Origin: Sinorhizobium sojae CCBAU 05684 | GTDB lineage: Bacteria > Pseudomonadota > Alphaproteobacteria > Rhizobiales > Rhizobiaceae | Assembly: GCF_002288525.1 (NCBI RefSeq) | Contig: NZ_CP023067.1 | Coordinates: 3,539,001-3,603,000, forward strand | Direction: 5' to 3' | Length of the DNA: 64,000 bases | Part shown: piece after piece, positions 45,040-53,275 of the stretch | Layout: each line of letters begins with the position of its first letter | Position numbering within the stretch: the stretch's first letter is position 1 | Program-made: the position numbers and the translations under genes | The notes under the pieces: generated by a model | Told to the model about the DNA's origin: nothing | Seen by the model: the letters and a program-made list of their open reading frames with translations, nothing else | The model's database searches: none

Positions 45040-45705
45040 ATGATCAAGAAATGCGCCATCCTGGCAGTTGCCGCCGTCTATCTCTCCGGTTGCACGACCA
45101 CCGATCCCTATACGGGAGAGCAGAAGATGTCGAACACGGCCGGTGGCGCGCTGATCGGCGCGGGCCTTGGCGCGGCGACCGGTCTCCTGGTCGGCGGCAG
45201 CGCCGCCGGACGCCGTGACGCCGCGCTCGTCGGCGCCGGCATCGGCGCGCTCGGCGGCGGCCTCGTCGGCAATTACATGGATCAGCAGGAAGCGGAACTG
45301 CGCGCCCAGCTCCAGGGCACCGGCGTCTCGGTCACGCGCGCAGGCGACCGCATCATCCTCAACATGCCGTCAAACATCACCTTCGCGACCGACCGCGACC
45401 AGGTGATCCCGGACTTCTACCCGACGCTCGATTCGGTCGCGATCGTGCTGCGCAAGTTCAACAAGACGCTGATCGACGTCGACGGCCATACCGACTCGAC
45501 CGGCAGCGCCTCCTACAACCAGGGTCTCTCCGAGCGCCGCGCCGCCTCGGTCGCCAACTATCTCGGCAGCCGCGGCATCGATCAGCGGCGCATCTCCACC
45601 ATGGGCTACGGCATGGAGCGCCCGGTCGCCTCGAACGCCACGGAAGCCGGCCGCGCCCAGAACCGCCGCGTCGAGATCTCGATCGCGCCCATCAAACAGG
45701 GCTGA
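45040..45705 (+). CDS. OmpA-family outer membrane lipoprotein (YiaD-like)
   Basis: The 221-residue product has a lipoprotein signal (MIKKCAILAVAAVYLSGC, lipobox LSGC, Cys18). A glycine-zipper segment follows (NTAGGALIGAGLGAATGLLV and GAGIGALGGGLVGNYMDQQE), then an OmpA C-terminal peptidoglycan-binding domain with DVDGHTDSTGSASYNQGLSE, RRAASVANYL and AQNRRVEISI. It should anchor the outer membrane to peptidoglycan. ATG 45022 is possible but would spoil the short signal peptide. Confidence 0.9.
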   Translation: MIKKCAILAVAAVYLSGCTTTDPYTGEQKMSNTAGGALIGAGLGAATGLLVGGSAAGRRDAALVGAGIGALGGGLVGNYMDQQEAELRAQLQGTGVSVTRAGDRIILNMPSNITFATDRDQVIPDFYPTLDSVAIVLRKFNKTLIDVDGHTDSTGSASYNQGLSERRAASVANYLGSRGIDQRRISTMGYGMERPVASNATEAGRAQNRRVEISIAPIKQG

Positions 45706-45732
45706 GTCTCACATCCGCATTCACACGATTGG

Positions 45733-45764
45733 GGGCCGACGGGAAACCGTGCGGCCCTTTCTCT
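45733..45764 (+). terminator. Terminator after the OmpA lipoprotein gene
   Basis: GGGCCG (45733-45738) pairs with CGGCCC (45752-45757), with an inner CGG/CCG pairing around GAAA, followed by TTTCTCTT. Confidence 0.75.
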
Positions 45765-45767
45765 TAA

Positions 45768-45867
45768 GAACGCCGCGCGTCATTTCAGACGCGCAAAAAT
45801 CGCTGTAACTCTCTAATCTGCGTATCGTGCTTTCCGAAAATCGGTCCGATTTTCGGGCCGAGCGCTA
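45768..45867 (+). repeat. RIME-type palindromic repeat, complete copy
   Basis: AGAACGCCGCGCGTCATTTC...AGACGCGCAAAAATCGCTGT, linker, CCGAAAATCGG/CCGATTTTCGG hairpin and GCGCTA. As with the BA14K gene, the terminal CTA (45865-45867) is the stop codon of the minus-strand methyltransferase. Confidence 0.85.
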
Positions 45868-46677
45868 GAAGCGGTAGCGCAGGAGCCGGCCCATGCGACA
45901 GTGGACGAAGCCGAGCTGCAGGAACTGCAAGGCGATGCGGGTCGGCGGTGACAGGCGCGCCAGTTGCTCTCCATCCCACTCGCAATGATCCTCGACCAGT
46001 GCGAGACTTGGTACCTTCCGCTCAAGCTCGCCCGGGTCGTCGACGGCCCAACGGAGCACGGCGCCGGTGGCTCGAATGGCGGGATTGTAGCAGAGTAGTC
46101 GTGTCGCAATGGAGCTATAGGCATCGAAGGCAATTTCGCCGCTGGGGAAATGGCCAACAAGACGCCGCAACAATGCCGGCACCTGATCCGGCTTCAGATA
46201 GGGCAGCACTCCCTCGGCAATGATCATGGCGGGGCCGTCGCTAGCGAGTTTCTCCATCCATCTCTTCCCGACGATGGATCCGGCGATCATCATGTAGCCT
46301 TCAGGGCAGGGATAGACCTTCCGTCTGAGGGCGATGACGTCCGGAAAATCGATGTCGAACCAGCGCACCTGTCGGGGAGGGGCGACGCGAAAGACCCGAC
46401 TGTCGAGCCCGCATCCGAGATGCACGACAATCGCATCGGGATTCCGATCGATGAAGGAGGCGGTCCAACGGTCGAGCAGGTGGGCGCGGATCGCGATGCC
46501 GACGGCCATGTCGTGACCGACCCTCAGTCGCTCGAAATCCTGGCCGATCCGCCGGAGCACCGCGGCGGCGCGGCGATCGTTGAGAAAGGAATTCGGCATG
46601 CGACTTTCATCAGCCTTCGCCTGCAGTGTAATGAGCAGGGTTTCCCTCACTCCCGTGAAGCGGATCTCCGGTTCCAT
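45865..46677 (-). CDS. Class I SAM-dependent methyltransferase, leucine carboxyl methyltransferase (PF04072) family
   Basis: The 270-residue protein (ATG 46677 behind GGAG; ATG 46695 is an alternative) has LNDRRAAAVLRRIGQDFERL, IVVHLGCGLDSRVFR (SAM motif), VRWFDIDFPDVIALRR and AMIIAEGVLPYLKPDQVPAL. This is the order of the LCM/PPM1/COG3315 group. These O-methylate carboxylates in secondary metabolites or proteins; the substrate here is unknown. Its TAG stop lies in the end of a RIME repeat. Confidence 0.85.
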   Translation of the reverse strand: MEPEIRFTGVRETLLITLQAKADESRMPNSFLNDRRAAAVLRRIGQDFERLRVGHDMAVGIAIRAHLLDRWTASFIDRNPDAIVVHLGCGLDSRVFRVAPPRQVRWFDIDFPDVIALRRKVYPCPEGYMMIAGSIVGKRWMEKLASDGPAMIIAEGVLPYLKPDQVPALLRRLVGHFPSGEIAFDAYSSIATRLLCYNPAIRATGAVLRWAVDDPGELERKVPSLALVEDHCEWDGEQLARLSPPTRIALQFLQLGFVHCRMGRLLRYRF

Positions 46678-46883
46678 CGCGTGCTCCGGGGCCATACGAA
46701 ACGGGATGAGCGAATGCTGCAGTCGTTCACCCGCAGGTCGCGTTTCAGCTTTTTGGATCGATTTCGAAGATGCTTCCCTGTGCTCGAATTTGCTGGAGCC
46801 TTGGACAGGTATCGCGGATTCTTGGCGTGCGCGTGAATTTTATCAGCTTGTCGCGCCGATGATGACCACCCTGCAGTGGTACT

Positions 46884-47936
46884 TTATCCCTTCGGGGGAT
46901 AACTATGCGCGTTCCCCCGGAAATCGGTGATCGTGTAGCTGCCGCAGCCACCGGATGAAATCGCATTGGCGCTGACCACCGCCTTTCCGTGGCCGCCTGG
47001 GATATCGAGGATGTAGGTCGGCTGGCAGAGCCCAGAGACGCGCCCGCGAAGAGATTCCGCAAGGGCCTGGCCCTCCTCTATCGACAGCCGGAAGTGACCG
47101 GTACCCGGGGCGAGGTCCGGGTGATGCAGGTAATAGGGCTTTATCCGCGTTTCGACGAAGCCGCGCATCAATTCGGCGAGTACATCCGGATCGTCGTTGA
47201 CGCCCTTCAGCAACACCGTCTGGCTGACCATGACGATGCCGGCATCGATCAGCCGGGCGGCGGCGGCGCGCGCCTCGGCGGAGAGCTCCCGCGGATGATT
47301 GGCATGGAGCGCGACATACGTTGCCTTGCCGCTGGCCTTCAGCGCCGCGATGAGATCCGCGTCGATCCGCTCCGCCTCGACGACCGGTACGCGCGTATGG
47401 AAGCGCACGACCTTCACATGTTCGATCGCGCGGAGCCGCCCCAGCATCTCCGCGAGCCGTCGGGGCGACAGCACGAGCGGGTCGCCGCCGGTGAGGATCA
47501 CCTCCCAGATTTGCCGATGCCCCGCTATGTAGCCGATCGCCGCGTCGAGTTCGGCGGCCGTCAAGGTGCCCAGTCCCTGCGGTCCCACCATTTCGCGTCG
47601 GAAGCAGAAGCGGCAATAGACCGGGCAAACATGCACGGCCTTGAGCAGCACCCGGTCCGGGTACCGATGGACGATGCCGGTGACCGGGCTGTGCTCCCCG
47701 TCGCCGATGGGATCGGACCGCTCTTCGGGTGAAAACGTCAATTCGGCCGGATCGGGCACGAACTGCCGGGCGATCGGATCGTTCGGATCGTCCCGATCGA
47801 TGAGGTCTGCGACCGCCGGGGTGATTGCCACGGCATAGCGGGAGGCAACGCGGGAAACCGCTTCCTCGGCCGTCGTATCGATGAGGCCGGCCACGGCGAG
47901 CTCACGCGCCGTTCGGATCGGGCGGTCGACGGTCAT
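46884..47936 (-). CDS. epmB: EF-P-lysine lysyl / lysine 2,3-aminomutase-like radical SAM protein (EpmB-like)
   Basis: The 350-residue protein has the radical SAM cluster CPVYCRFCFRRE, GGDPLVLSPRRLAEMLGRLR and a PLP lysine region near QPTYILDIPGGHGKAVVSAN. It overlaps epmA by 4 bases (ATGA), and efp lies just beyond epmA. EpmB converts alpha-lysine to beta-lysine for attachment to EF-P Lys34 by EpmA. The retained PGGHGK motif is more typical of metabolic lysine aminomutases than of E. coli EpmB as I recall it, so KamA-type activity is possible. Confidence 0.85.
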   Translation of the reverse strand: MTVDRPIRTARELAVAGLIDTTAEEAVSRVASRYAVAITPAVADLIDRDDPNDPIARQFVPDPAELTFSPEERSDPIGDGEHSPVTGIVHRYPDRVLLKAVHVCPVYCRFCFRREMVGPQGLGTLTAAELDAAIGYIAGHRQIWEVILTGGDPLVLSPRRLAEMLGRLRAIEHVKVVRFHTRVPVVEAERIDADLIAALKASGKATYVALHANHPRELSAEARAAAARLIDAGIVMVSQTVLLKGVNDDPDVLAELMRGFVETRIKPYYLHHPDLAPGTGHFRLSIEEGQALAESLRGRVSGLCQPTYILDIPGGHGKAVVSANAISSGGCGSYTITDFRGNAHSYPPKG

Positions 47937-48985
47937 GCCCTTGCCTCCGCGACCGGCGCCCATAGAACCTGCTCGACGCGAGAGGCTCCGGTTGCCAGCA
48001 TGACCAACCGGTCGAAGCCAAGCGCGATGCCGCTTGCTTCCGGCATGTTGGCAAGCGCCGCCAGGAAGTCCTCGTCGAGCGGGTAGGCTTGGCCATAGAC
48101 TCGCGCCTTCTCGGCCATTTCGAGCTCGAAGCGCCGGCGCTGTTCGGCGGCGTCGGTCAGTTCGCCGAAGGCATTGGCCAGCTCGACGCCGCAGGCATAA
48201 AGCTCGAAGCGCTCGGCAACGCGGGGGTCGTGGGAGGCAGGCCGGGCGAGCGCCGCCTCGGCGACCGGATAGCGGTCGAGGATCGTCGGTCGGCCGAAGC
48301 CGAGATGAGGCTCGACCTTTTCGACGAGCACGCGGCTGAAGAGATCCGCCCAGCTATCGTCATGGGCAACGCGCAGGCCCGCCGCGCGCAGGGCGGCGGC
48401 CAGCGTCTCCCGATCCGTCGAGCCGTCCTTTTCGATCGAGGCGATGAGGTCGATGCCGGCAAAGCGCTCGAATGCCTCGGCCAGTGACAGCCGCTCCGGC
48501 TCCAGCAAGGGGTCGCAGGCACGGCCCTGATAGGTGAAGACCCGTGCGCCGACAGTCCCGGCGGCGAGCGCAAGTATTTCGGCGCAGTCGCGCATCAGCG
48601 TCTCGTAGCTCTCCCCGGCGCGATACCATTCGAGCATGGTGAATTCCGGATGGTGCAGCGGTCCGCGTTCGCGGTTGCGGAAGACATGGGCGAAACAGGC
48701 GATGCGCTTCTCGCCGGCGGCTAGCAGCTTCTTGCAGGCGAATTCCGGCGAGGTGTGAAGGAAGAGCGGTTGGACCGAGCCGTCATGGCCAATCGCCTCT
48801 GTTGCGAAGGCATGCAGATGCGCCTCGTTGCCGGGCGATACCTGCAGCGTCGCAGTATCGACCTCGATGAAATCGCGCTCCTCGAAGAACCGGCGCAACG
48901 CCGACTGGATGCGGTTGCGTCCGATCAGGAAAGGGCGCCGGTCGGCATGGACATCCGGGGTCCACCAGGGAGAGGCATGCGGCAT
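47933..48985 (-). CDS. epmA: EF-P lysine--lysine ligase EpmA (PoxA/GenX)
   Basis: The 350-residue protein resembles the class II lysyl-tRNA synthetase catalytic domain without an anticodon-binding domain: FFEERDFIEVDTATLQVSPG, FLHTSPEFACKKLLAAGEKR, CFAHVFRNRERGPLHHPEFT and EASGIALGFDRLVMLATGAS. This is the PoxA/GenX pattern. It attaches beta-lysine to EF-P Lys34. It is divergent from efp and overlaps epmB by 4 bases. Confidence 0.94.
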   Translation of the reverse strand: MPHASPWWTPDVHADRRPFLIGRNRIQSALRRFFEERDFIEVDTATLQVSPGNEAHLHAFATEAIGHDGSVQPLFLHTSPEFACKKLLAAGEKRIACFAHVFRNRERGPLHHPEFTMLEWYRAGESYETLMRDCAEILALAAGTVGARVFTYQGRACDPLLEPERLSLAEAFERFAGIDLIASIEKDGSTDRETLAAALRAAGLRVAHDDSWADLFSRVLVEKVEPHLGFGRPTILDRYPVAEAALARPASHDPRVAERFELYACGVELANAFGELTDAAEQRRRFELEMAEKARVYGQAYPLDEDFLAALANMPEASGIALGFDRLVMLATGASRVEQVLWAPVAEARA

Positions 48986-49140
48986 GGTCGGTCCGATCCA
49001 AGCTTTCTTGCGCGCGAGGTGCCGGCTAGGCTGGCCTTTCGCGCAGATTTGGGGTACTGGCGGCGCGAAACTCTATTCTCGCGTCCTCATGGACCCATCG
49101 GGCCCGCTCGTGTCGCGTACCTCTGTTACAAGGAAGACTA

Positions 49141-49710
49141 ATGGTCAAGGTCATCGCTTCTTCTGTCCGCAAGGGCAACGTCCTCGATGTCGACGGCAAG
49201 CTCTATGTCGTGCTCACCGCGCAGAACTTCCATCCGGGCAAGGGCACGCCGGTCACCCAGGTCGATATGCGCCGCATCTCCGACGGCGTGAAGGTGTCCG
49301 AGCGCTACCGCACGACCGAGCAGGTCGAGCGCGCCTTCGTCGAGGACCGCGAACACACATTCCTCTACGAGGATGCCGAAGGCTTCCACTTCATGAATCC
49401 GGAGACCTACGACCAGCTCGTCATGTCTGCCGACGATATCGGCGACCAGAAGGCCTATCTCCAGGAAGGCATGGCGGTGATGCTGTCGATCCATGAAGGC
49501 TTGGCCATCGCCATCGACCTGCCGCGTCACGTTGTCCTCGAGATCACCGAGACCGAGCCGGTGGTCAAGGGCCAGACGGCCTCTTCCTCCTACAAGCCTG
49601 CGATTCTCTCGAATGGCGTTCGCACTTCGGTGCCGCCGCACATCCAGGCCGGGACCCGCGTCGTCATCGCGACGGAAGACGGCTCCTACGTCGAACGCGC
49701 CAAGGACTGA
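49141..49710 (+). CDS. efp: Translation elongation factor P
   Basis: The 189-residue protein has the three EF-P domains. The modification loop is [12 protein letters not shown] with the acceptor at Lys34, and the C-terminal region contains [23 protein letters not shown] relieves ribosome stalling at polyproline. Lys34 together with divergent epmA-epmB fits the beta-lysylation pathway, not rhamnosylation (which uses Arg). A strong terminator follows. Confidence 0.97.
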   Translation: MVKVIASSVRKGNVLDVDGKLYVVLTAQNFHPGKGTPVTQVDMRRISDGVKVSERYRTTEQVERAFVEDREHTFLYEDAEGFHFMNPETYDQLVMSADDIGDQKAYLQEGMAVMLSIHEGLAIAIDLPRHVVLEITETEPVVKGQTASSSYKPAILSNGVRTSVPPHIQAGTRVVIATEDGSYVERAKD

Positions 49711-49759
49711 CGCTGCCGCGTCGGCACTGCATTGCCCGCGCATCATTGGAAGCTCCGAC

Positions 49760-49792
49760 AATGGGGACGGCTTGCCGTCCCCATTATCGTTT
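49760..49792 (+). terminator. Terminator after efp
   Basis: AATGGGGACGG (49760-49770) pairs perfectly with CCGTCCCCATT (49775-49785) around CTTG, then ATCGTTT. Stem strong, T tract short. Confidence 0.75.
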
Positions 49793-49863
49793 CGGCGCTC
49801 GAGCCCAACCACAACGCATGGTGCAAGCCGCAAAAATCCGGCGTGCATTCTGCCGCGTCGGTG

Positions 49864-49970
49864 CTACTGCATGTCTCCTAAAATTGCCCTCGATTTAAGG
49901 ACAAAGACATGCAGTAATTCTAAGTGCCACAGCGACCTTTGCGCGTCTGATAAGACGCGCGGCGCTGTAG
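49864..49970 (-). repeat. RIME-type palindromic repeat, complete copy (inverted)
   Basis: CTACTGCATGTCTCCTAAAA...TTTAAGGACAAAGACATGCA, linker AATTCTAAGTGCCACAGCGA, then GCGCGTCTGATAAGACGCGC and GGCGCTGTAG. This is the clearest full unit in the window. It fills the efp-cfa gap (306 bases) about 50 bases before cfa. Confidence 0.88.
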
Positions 49971-50016
49971 GGTCACATCCCGCCGCCATTGGAGCGGTAC
50001 CAGAGCGAGGCGCCGC

Positions 50017-51258
50017 ATGTTTCCACTGTCGCATATGATGAAGGCTTTCATCCGCAAGGGTCGCCTGACGGTGATCGACACCGATGGCAAGAGGCACGTC
50101 TTTTCCGGCGAGCCTGGCCCAAGCGTGACGATGCGGCTGACGGACAAGCGGCTCTATCGCACCCTCGTCTTCAACGCGGAGCTTGCCGCCGGCGAGGCCT
50201 ATATGGACGGCACCATGCGCTTTGAGGAGGGGTCGACGCTGAAGGACTTCCTCACTCTCTTTTCGATCAATCGCCTTTCGCTCGGCTCCTATCCGATCCA
50301 GAAGCTCCTGCGCGCGATCAAGATGCGCTTCCGCAAGCGCCAGCAGGCGAATCCGAAGGGCAAGGCCCAGCAGAACGTCGCCCATCATTACGATCTCGGC
50401 AATGACTTCTATAGGCTCTTCCTCGATGAGAACATGCTCTATTCCTGCGCCTATTTCCGCGAACCCGGCGAGACGCTGGAGGCGGCGCAGCGCAACAAGC
50501 TGAGGCTGCTCGCCGCCAAGCTCTGCCTGAAGCCCGGCATGAAGGTACTCGATATCGGCTGCGGCTGGGGCGATCTCGCCCTCTATCTGGCTTCGCTGGA
50601 AAATGTCGAGGTTGTCGGCGTCACACTTTCGAAGGAACAGCAGGCGCTCGCCTCCGAGCGGGCACTGGCGGCGGGGCTTTCCGACCGGGTGCGGTTCGAG
50701 CTCAAGGACTATCGCGATGTCGAAGGGCCCTTCGATCGCGTCGTCTCCGTCGGCATGTTCGAGCATGTCGGCGTCCACCACTACGACGAATTCTTCAAGA
50801 AGCTGAACGCGCTGATGCCGGATGACGGACTCGCCGTGTTGCATTCGATCGGCCATATGAGCCCACCCGGAATGGCCAGCCCCTGGCTTCGTAAGTACAT
50901 TTTCCCCGGGGCCTATTCGCCGGCCCTCTCGGAAGTCTTCGAGGTCGTCGAGCAGAACAGCCTCTGGGTCACGGATGTCGAGTTCCTGCGCCTTCATTAT
51001 GCGACCACGCTCGCCCACTGGTGCGAACGGTTCGAGAAAAACCGCGACAAGGTGGTCGCGATGTATGACGAGCGCTTCGCCCGCATGTGGGAATTCTACC
51101 TGATCAGCGCGGAAATGATGTTCCGCACCGGCAGCCAGCTCGTGTTCCACATGCAATTGTCGCGTTCGCGTGATGCGGCGCCGATCGTCCGCGACTACAT
51201 CACCGACCGGCAGCGCGCCTATCTGGAGCAGGAAAAGGCCCTCGATCTCTCGATTTGA
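50017..51258 (+). CDS. cfa: Cyclopropane-fatty-acyl-phospholipid synthase
   Basis: The 413-residue protein shows the Cfa pattern: NVAHHYDLGNDFYRLFLDEN with MLYSCAYF, the SAM motif VLDIGCGWGDLALYLASL, VGMFEHVGVHHYDEFFKKLN and HYATTLAHWCERFE. It transfers a methylene group from SAM to cis double bonds of membrane phospholipids. The length is slightly above E. coli Cfa (382), from an N-terminal extension. It lies between a RIME repeat and mbfA. Confidence 0.94.
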   Translation: MFPLSHMMKAFIRKGRLTVIDTDGKRHVFSGEPGPSVTMRLTDKRLYRTLVFNAELAAGEAYMDGTMRFEEGSTLKDFLTLFSINRLSLGSYPIQKLLRAIKMRFRKRQQANPKGKAQQNVAHHYDLGNDFYRLFLDENMLYSCAYFREPGETLEAAQRNKLRLLAAKLCLKPGMKVLDIGCGWGDLALYLASLENVEVVGVTLSKEQQALASERALAAGLSDRVRFELKDYRDVEGPFDRVVSVGMFEHVGVHHYDEFFKKLNALMPDDGLAVLHSIGHMSPPGMASPWLRKYIFPGAYSPALSEVFEVVEQNSLWVTDVEFLRLHYATTLAHWCERFEKNRDKVVAMYDERFARMWEFYLISAEMMFRTGSQLVFHMQLSRSRDAAPIVRDYITDRQRAYLEQEKALDLSI

Positions 51259-51280
51259 GCCGAGCGCCAGGGGAGCCGAC

Positions 51281-51309
51281 TTGACGCCCAAGGGGATGGA
51301 GCCTAATTC
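51281..51309 (+). promoter_or_regulatory. Promoter of mbfA
   Basis: TTGACG (51281-51286), 17-base spacer, TAATTC (51304-51309), predicting a start near 51316. The Irr palindrome directly covers this start. Confidence 0.65.
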
Positions 51310-51327
51310 TTTAGAATAATTCTAAAG
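51309..51327. promoter_or_regulatory. Irr box (ICE) upstream of mbfA
   Basis: CTTTAGAATAATTCTAAAG is a perfect 19-bp palindrome of the TTTAGAA/TTCTAAA type recognised by Irr. It overlaps the end of the -10 element and the predicted start, 10 bases before the ATG, a position suited to repression. irr itself is in this window at 21853. Confidence 0.85.
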
Positions 51328-51337
51328 AAGGCTTTCG

Positions 51338-52321
51338 ATGCTTGCCCGCTTTTTCTCCCGCTCGAAACGCCCGTTCCTCTCCCTGAGCGAACAGGAAATC
51401 CTTGCGCTCGCCATTTCGGCGGAAGAGGACGACGGCCGCATCTATCTCGCCTATTCGGATGCGCTTCGCGAAAAATATCCGCACTCGGCCAGTGTCTTCC
51501 AGGAAATGGCGGAGGAGGAAAGCCGACATCGCCAAGCCCTGATCGACCTGCATGTCGCCCGTTTCGGCGACCGCATTCCGCTCATCCGCCGCGAGCATGT
51601 GCGCGATTTTCCGGAGCGCAAGCCCGATTGGCTGATCGCCGAAATGCCGATCGAAAAGGCGCGCGAAGAGGCCGAGGCGATGGAGGCGGCGGCGCATCGC
51701 TTCTATCTGGAGGCGGCAGCGCGCAGCCGGGATGCGGCGACGCGCAAGCTTCTAGGGGACCTCGCAATCGCCGAGAAGGCGCATGAATCGCTCGCCCGCC
51801 GGCTTGGCGAGGAGCATACGCCCAAGGACATACGCGACGCGGAAGACCACGTGTCCCGCCGGCAATTCATCCTCACCTATGTCCAGCCGGGCGTCGCCGG
51901 ACTGATGGACGGCTCTGTTTCGACGCTCGCGCCGATCTTCGCCGCCGCCTTCGCCACGCAGGACACGTGGCAGACCTTCCTGGTCGGGCTCTCCGCCTCG
52001 GTCGGCGCCGGCATTTCCATGGGCTTCACCGAAGCCGCGCATGACGACGGCAGGCTTTCGGGCCGCGGCTCACCGGTCAAGCGCGGCCTGGCTTCTGGCA
52101 TCATGACGGCGCTGGGCGGCCTTGGCCATGCGCTGCCCTATCTCATTCCGCATTTCTGGACGGCGACGGTCACCGCTATCGTCATCGTCTTCTTCGAGCT
52201 CTGGGCGATCGCCTTCATCCAGAACCGCTATATGGAGACGCCGTTCCTTCGGGCTGCCTTCCAGGTCGTGCTCGGCGGCGGCCTGGTGCTCGCGGCTGGC
52301 GTTGTTATTGGTAACGCCTGA
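51338..52321 (+). CDS. mbfA: Membrane-bound ferritin MbfA (erythrin-VIT1 fusion)
   Basis: The 327-residue protein has an N-terminal ferritin-like diiron domain (ALAISAEEDDGRIYLAYSDA, EMAEEESRHRQALIDLH, MEAAAHRFYLEAAARSRDAA). A C-terminal VIT1-type domain with about five helices follows (GVAGLMDGSVSTLAPIFAAA, GLSASVGAGISMGFTEAAHD). This is the architecture of MbfA, an inner-membrane iron exporter that protects against iron and peroxide. The Irr box over its start predicts repression at low iron. AGAAGG is the ribosome site. Confidence 0.93.
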   Translation: MLARFFSRSKRPFLSLSEQEILALAISAEEDDGRIYLAYSDALREKYPHSASVFQEMAEEESRHRQALIDLHVARFGDRIPLIRREHVRDFPERKPDWLIAEMPIEKAREEAEAMEAAAHRFYLEAAARSRDAATRKLLGDLAIAEKAHESLARRLGEEHTPKDIRDAEDHVSRRQFILTYVQPGVAGLMDGSVSTLAPIFAAAFATQDTWQTFLVGLSASVGAGISMGFTEAAHDDGRLSGRGSPVKRGLASGIMTALGGLGHALPYLIPHFWTATVTAIVIVFFELWAIAFIQNRYMETPFLRAAFQVVLGGGLVLAAGVVIGNA

Positions 52322-52335
52322 CGATGCGGGACATG

Positions 52336-52364
52336 AAAAAGGGCCGACGACCGGCCCTTTTTCG
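52336..52364. terminator. Bidirectional terminator between mbfA and the BTLCP gene
   Basis: AAAAAGGGCCG (52336-52346), loop ACGAC, CGGCCCTTTTT (52352-52362): a perfect stem with A and T runs on either side, serving two converging genes. Confidence 0.9.
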
Positions 52365-52387
52365 ACATCCCCTCAATGTAACGTCCC

Positions 52388-53008
52388 TTACTGGCCGACG
52401 GAGCCGACAAGCACTTCCGCACTGTTGTCAATCGTGACCCAATGGCCGCTATGGCGCGTGGCCTGGCGCTTGAGAAAACGATAGGGAGTCTGGGTCCAGA
52501 GCTTCACGCCACTGGAGAGATTGTCGAGGATGAAGTCGCCCTGGGCGGTGCGCACCGTCAAAACCGCGTGTCCCTCGCCATCCGGCTTGCGCACGACGGT
52601 CAACAGCAGGTCGCCCGCGGAAAAACCTTTCTGCATCAAGCGTCTGCGCTTCTCGAGGGCGAAATCCTCGCAGTCACCCCGTCCATTGGGATAGGACCAG
52701 ATTTCCTCCCTGCCATGGAGTTCCTGATCGGTCATCGCTACGATCGCGCGATTGACCGAGGCGTTCACCTGCCGGATGACGGCCCAGCCGCCGGCGGTGA
52801 CACGCGGGGCCACCCCAGTGCGCGACCGGACGCTGCATTCGCTCTTGTGTCTCTGGCAGAACTCGTAATGCCCGATCGGCTGCGAGGTCGCCGAACCGGT
52901 CTGCATCCAGGGAGAAGCACCCGCCTGCGCAGGAATTGCCATGTTTGCCGAAAGGAAAATTGCGCAGAGTCCAGCTACGCTTGTCTTAACCCCATTCCAA
53001 ATTGCCAT
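52388..53008 (-). CDS. Bacterial transglutaminase-like cysteine proteinase (BTLCP) family protein
   Basis: The 206-residue frame (ATG 53008, MAIWNGVKTSVAGLCAIFLS) has a signal peptide ending near AQAGASP. The BTLCP core is intact: HYEFCQRHKSECSVRS, GDCEDFALEKRRRLMQKGF with the catalytic Cys, GHAVLTVRT with His and LDNLSSGV with Asp. Related to LapG, it may be a periplasmic protease, but no LapD/adhesin genes are nearby and most rhizobial members are uncharacterised. Confidence 0.86.
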   Translation of the reverse strand: MAIWNGVKTSVAGLCAIFLSANMAIPAQAGASPWMQTGSATSQPIGHYEFCQRHKSECSVRSRTGVAPRVTAGGWAVIRQVNASVNRAIVAMTDQELHGREEIWSYPNGRGDCEDFALEKRRRLMQKGFSAGDLLLTVVRKPDGEGHAVLTVRTAQGDFILDNLSSGVKLWTQTPYRFLKRQATRHSGHWVTIDNSAEVLVGSVGQ

Positions 53009-53275
53009 ACAAATCCCCTGCAACGCGACCTGCTGTTCCCGCCTTGTCGCGCAATCCTGAGTTGATGACAGCTTTTTTAGGATTTCCCCTGACGCTGTTC
53101 TAATCGTTAACAAAGAGTTAATATAGTCTGATCCTCGGTGTCAATCGGCTGAATGGCGGATTGTACTTTATGGTTAAGCGCCCCAACCAAAATGCGCGCA
53201 AGGCCTTTGCGCCCCAGCGCTTCGGAGGGGTTTTCAGCAGCAGGTGAAATTCCTGACGGGGCGTCCGGCGGCCGA

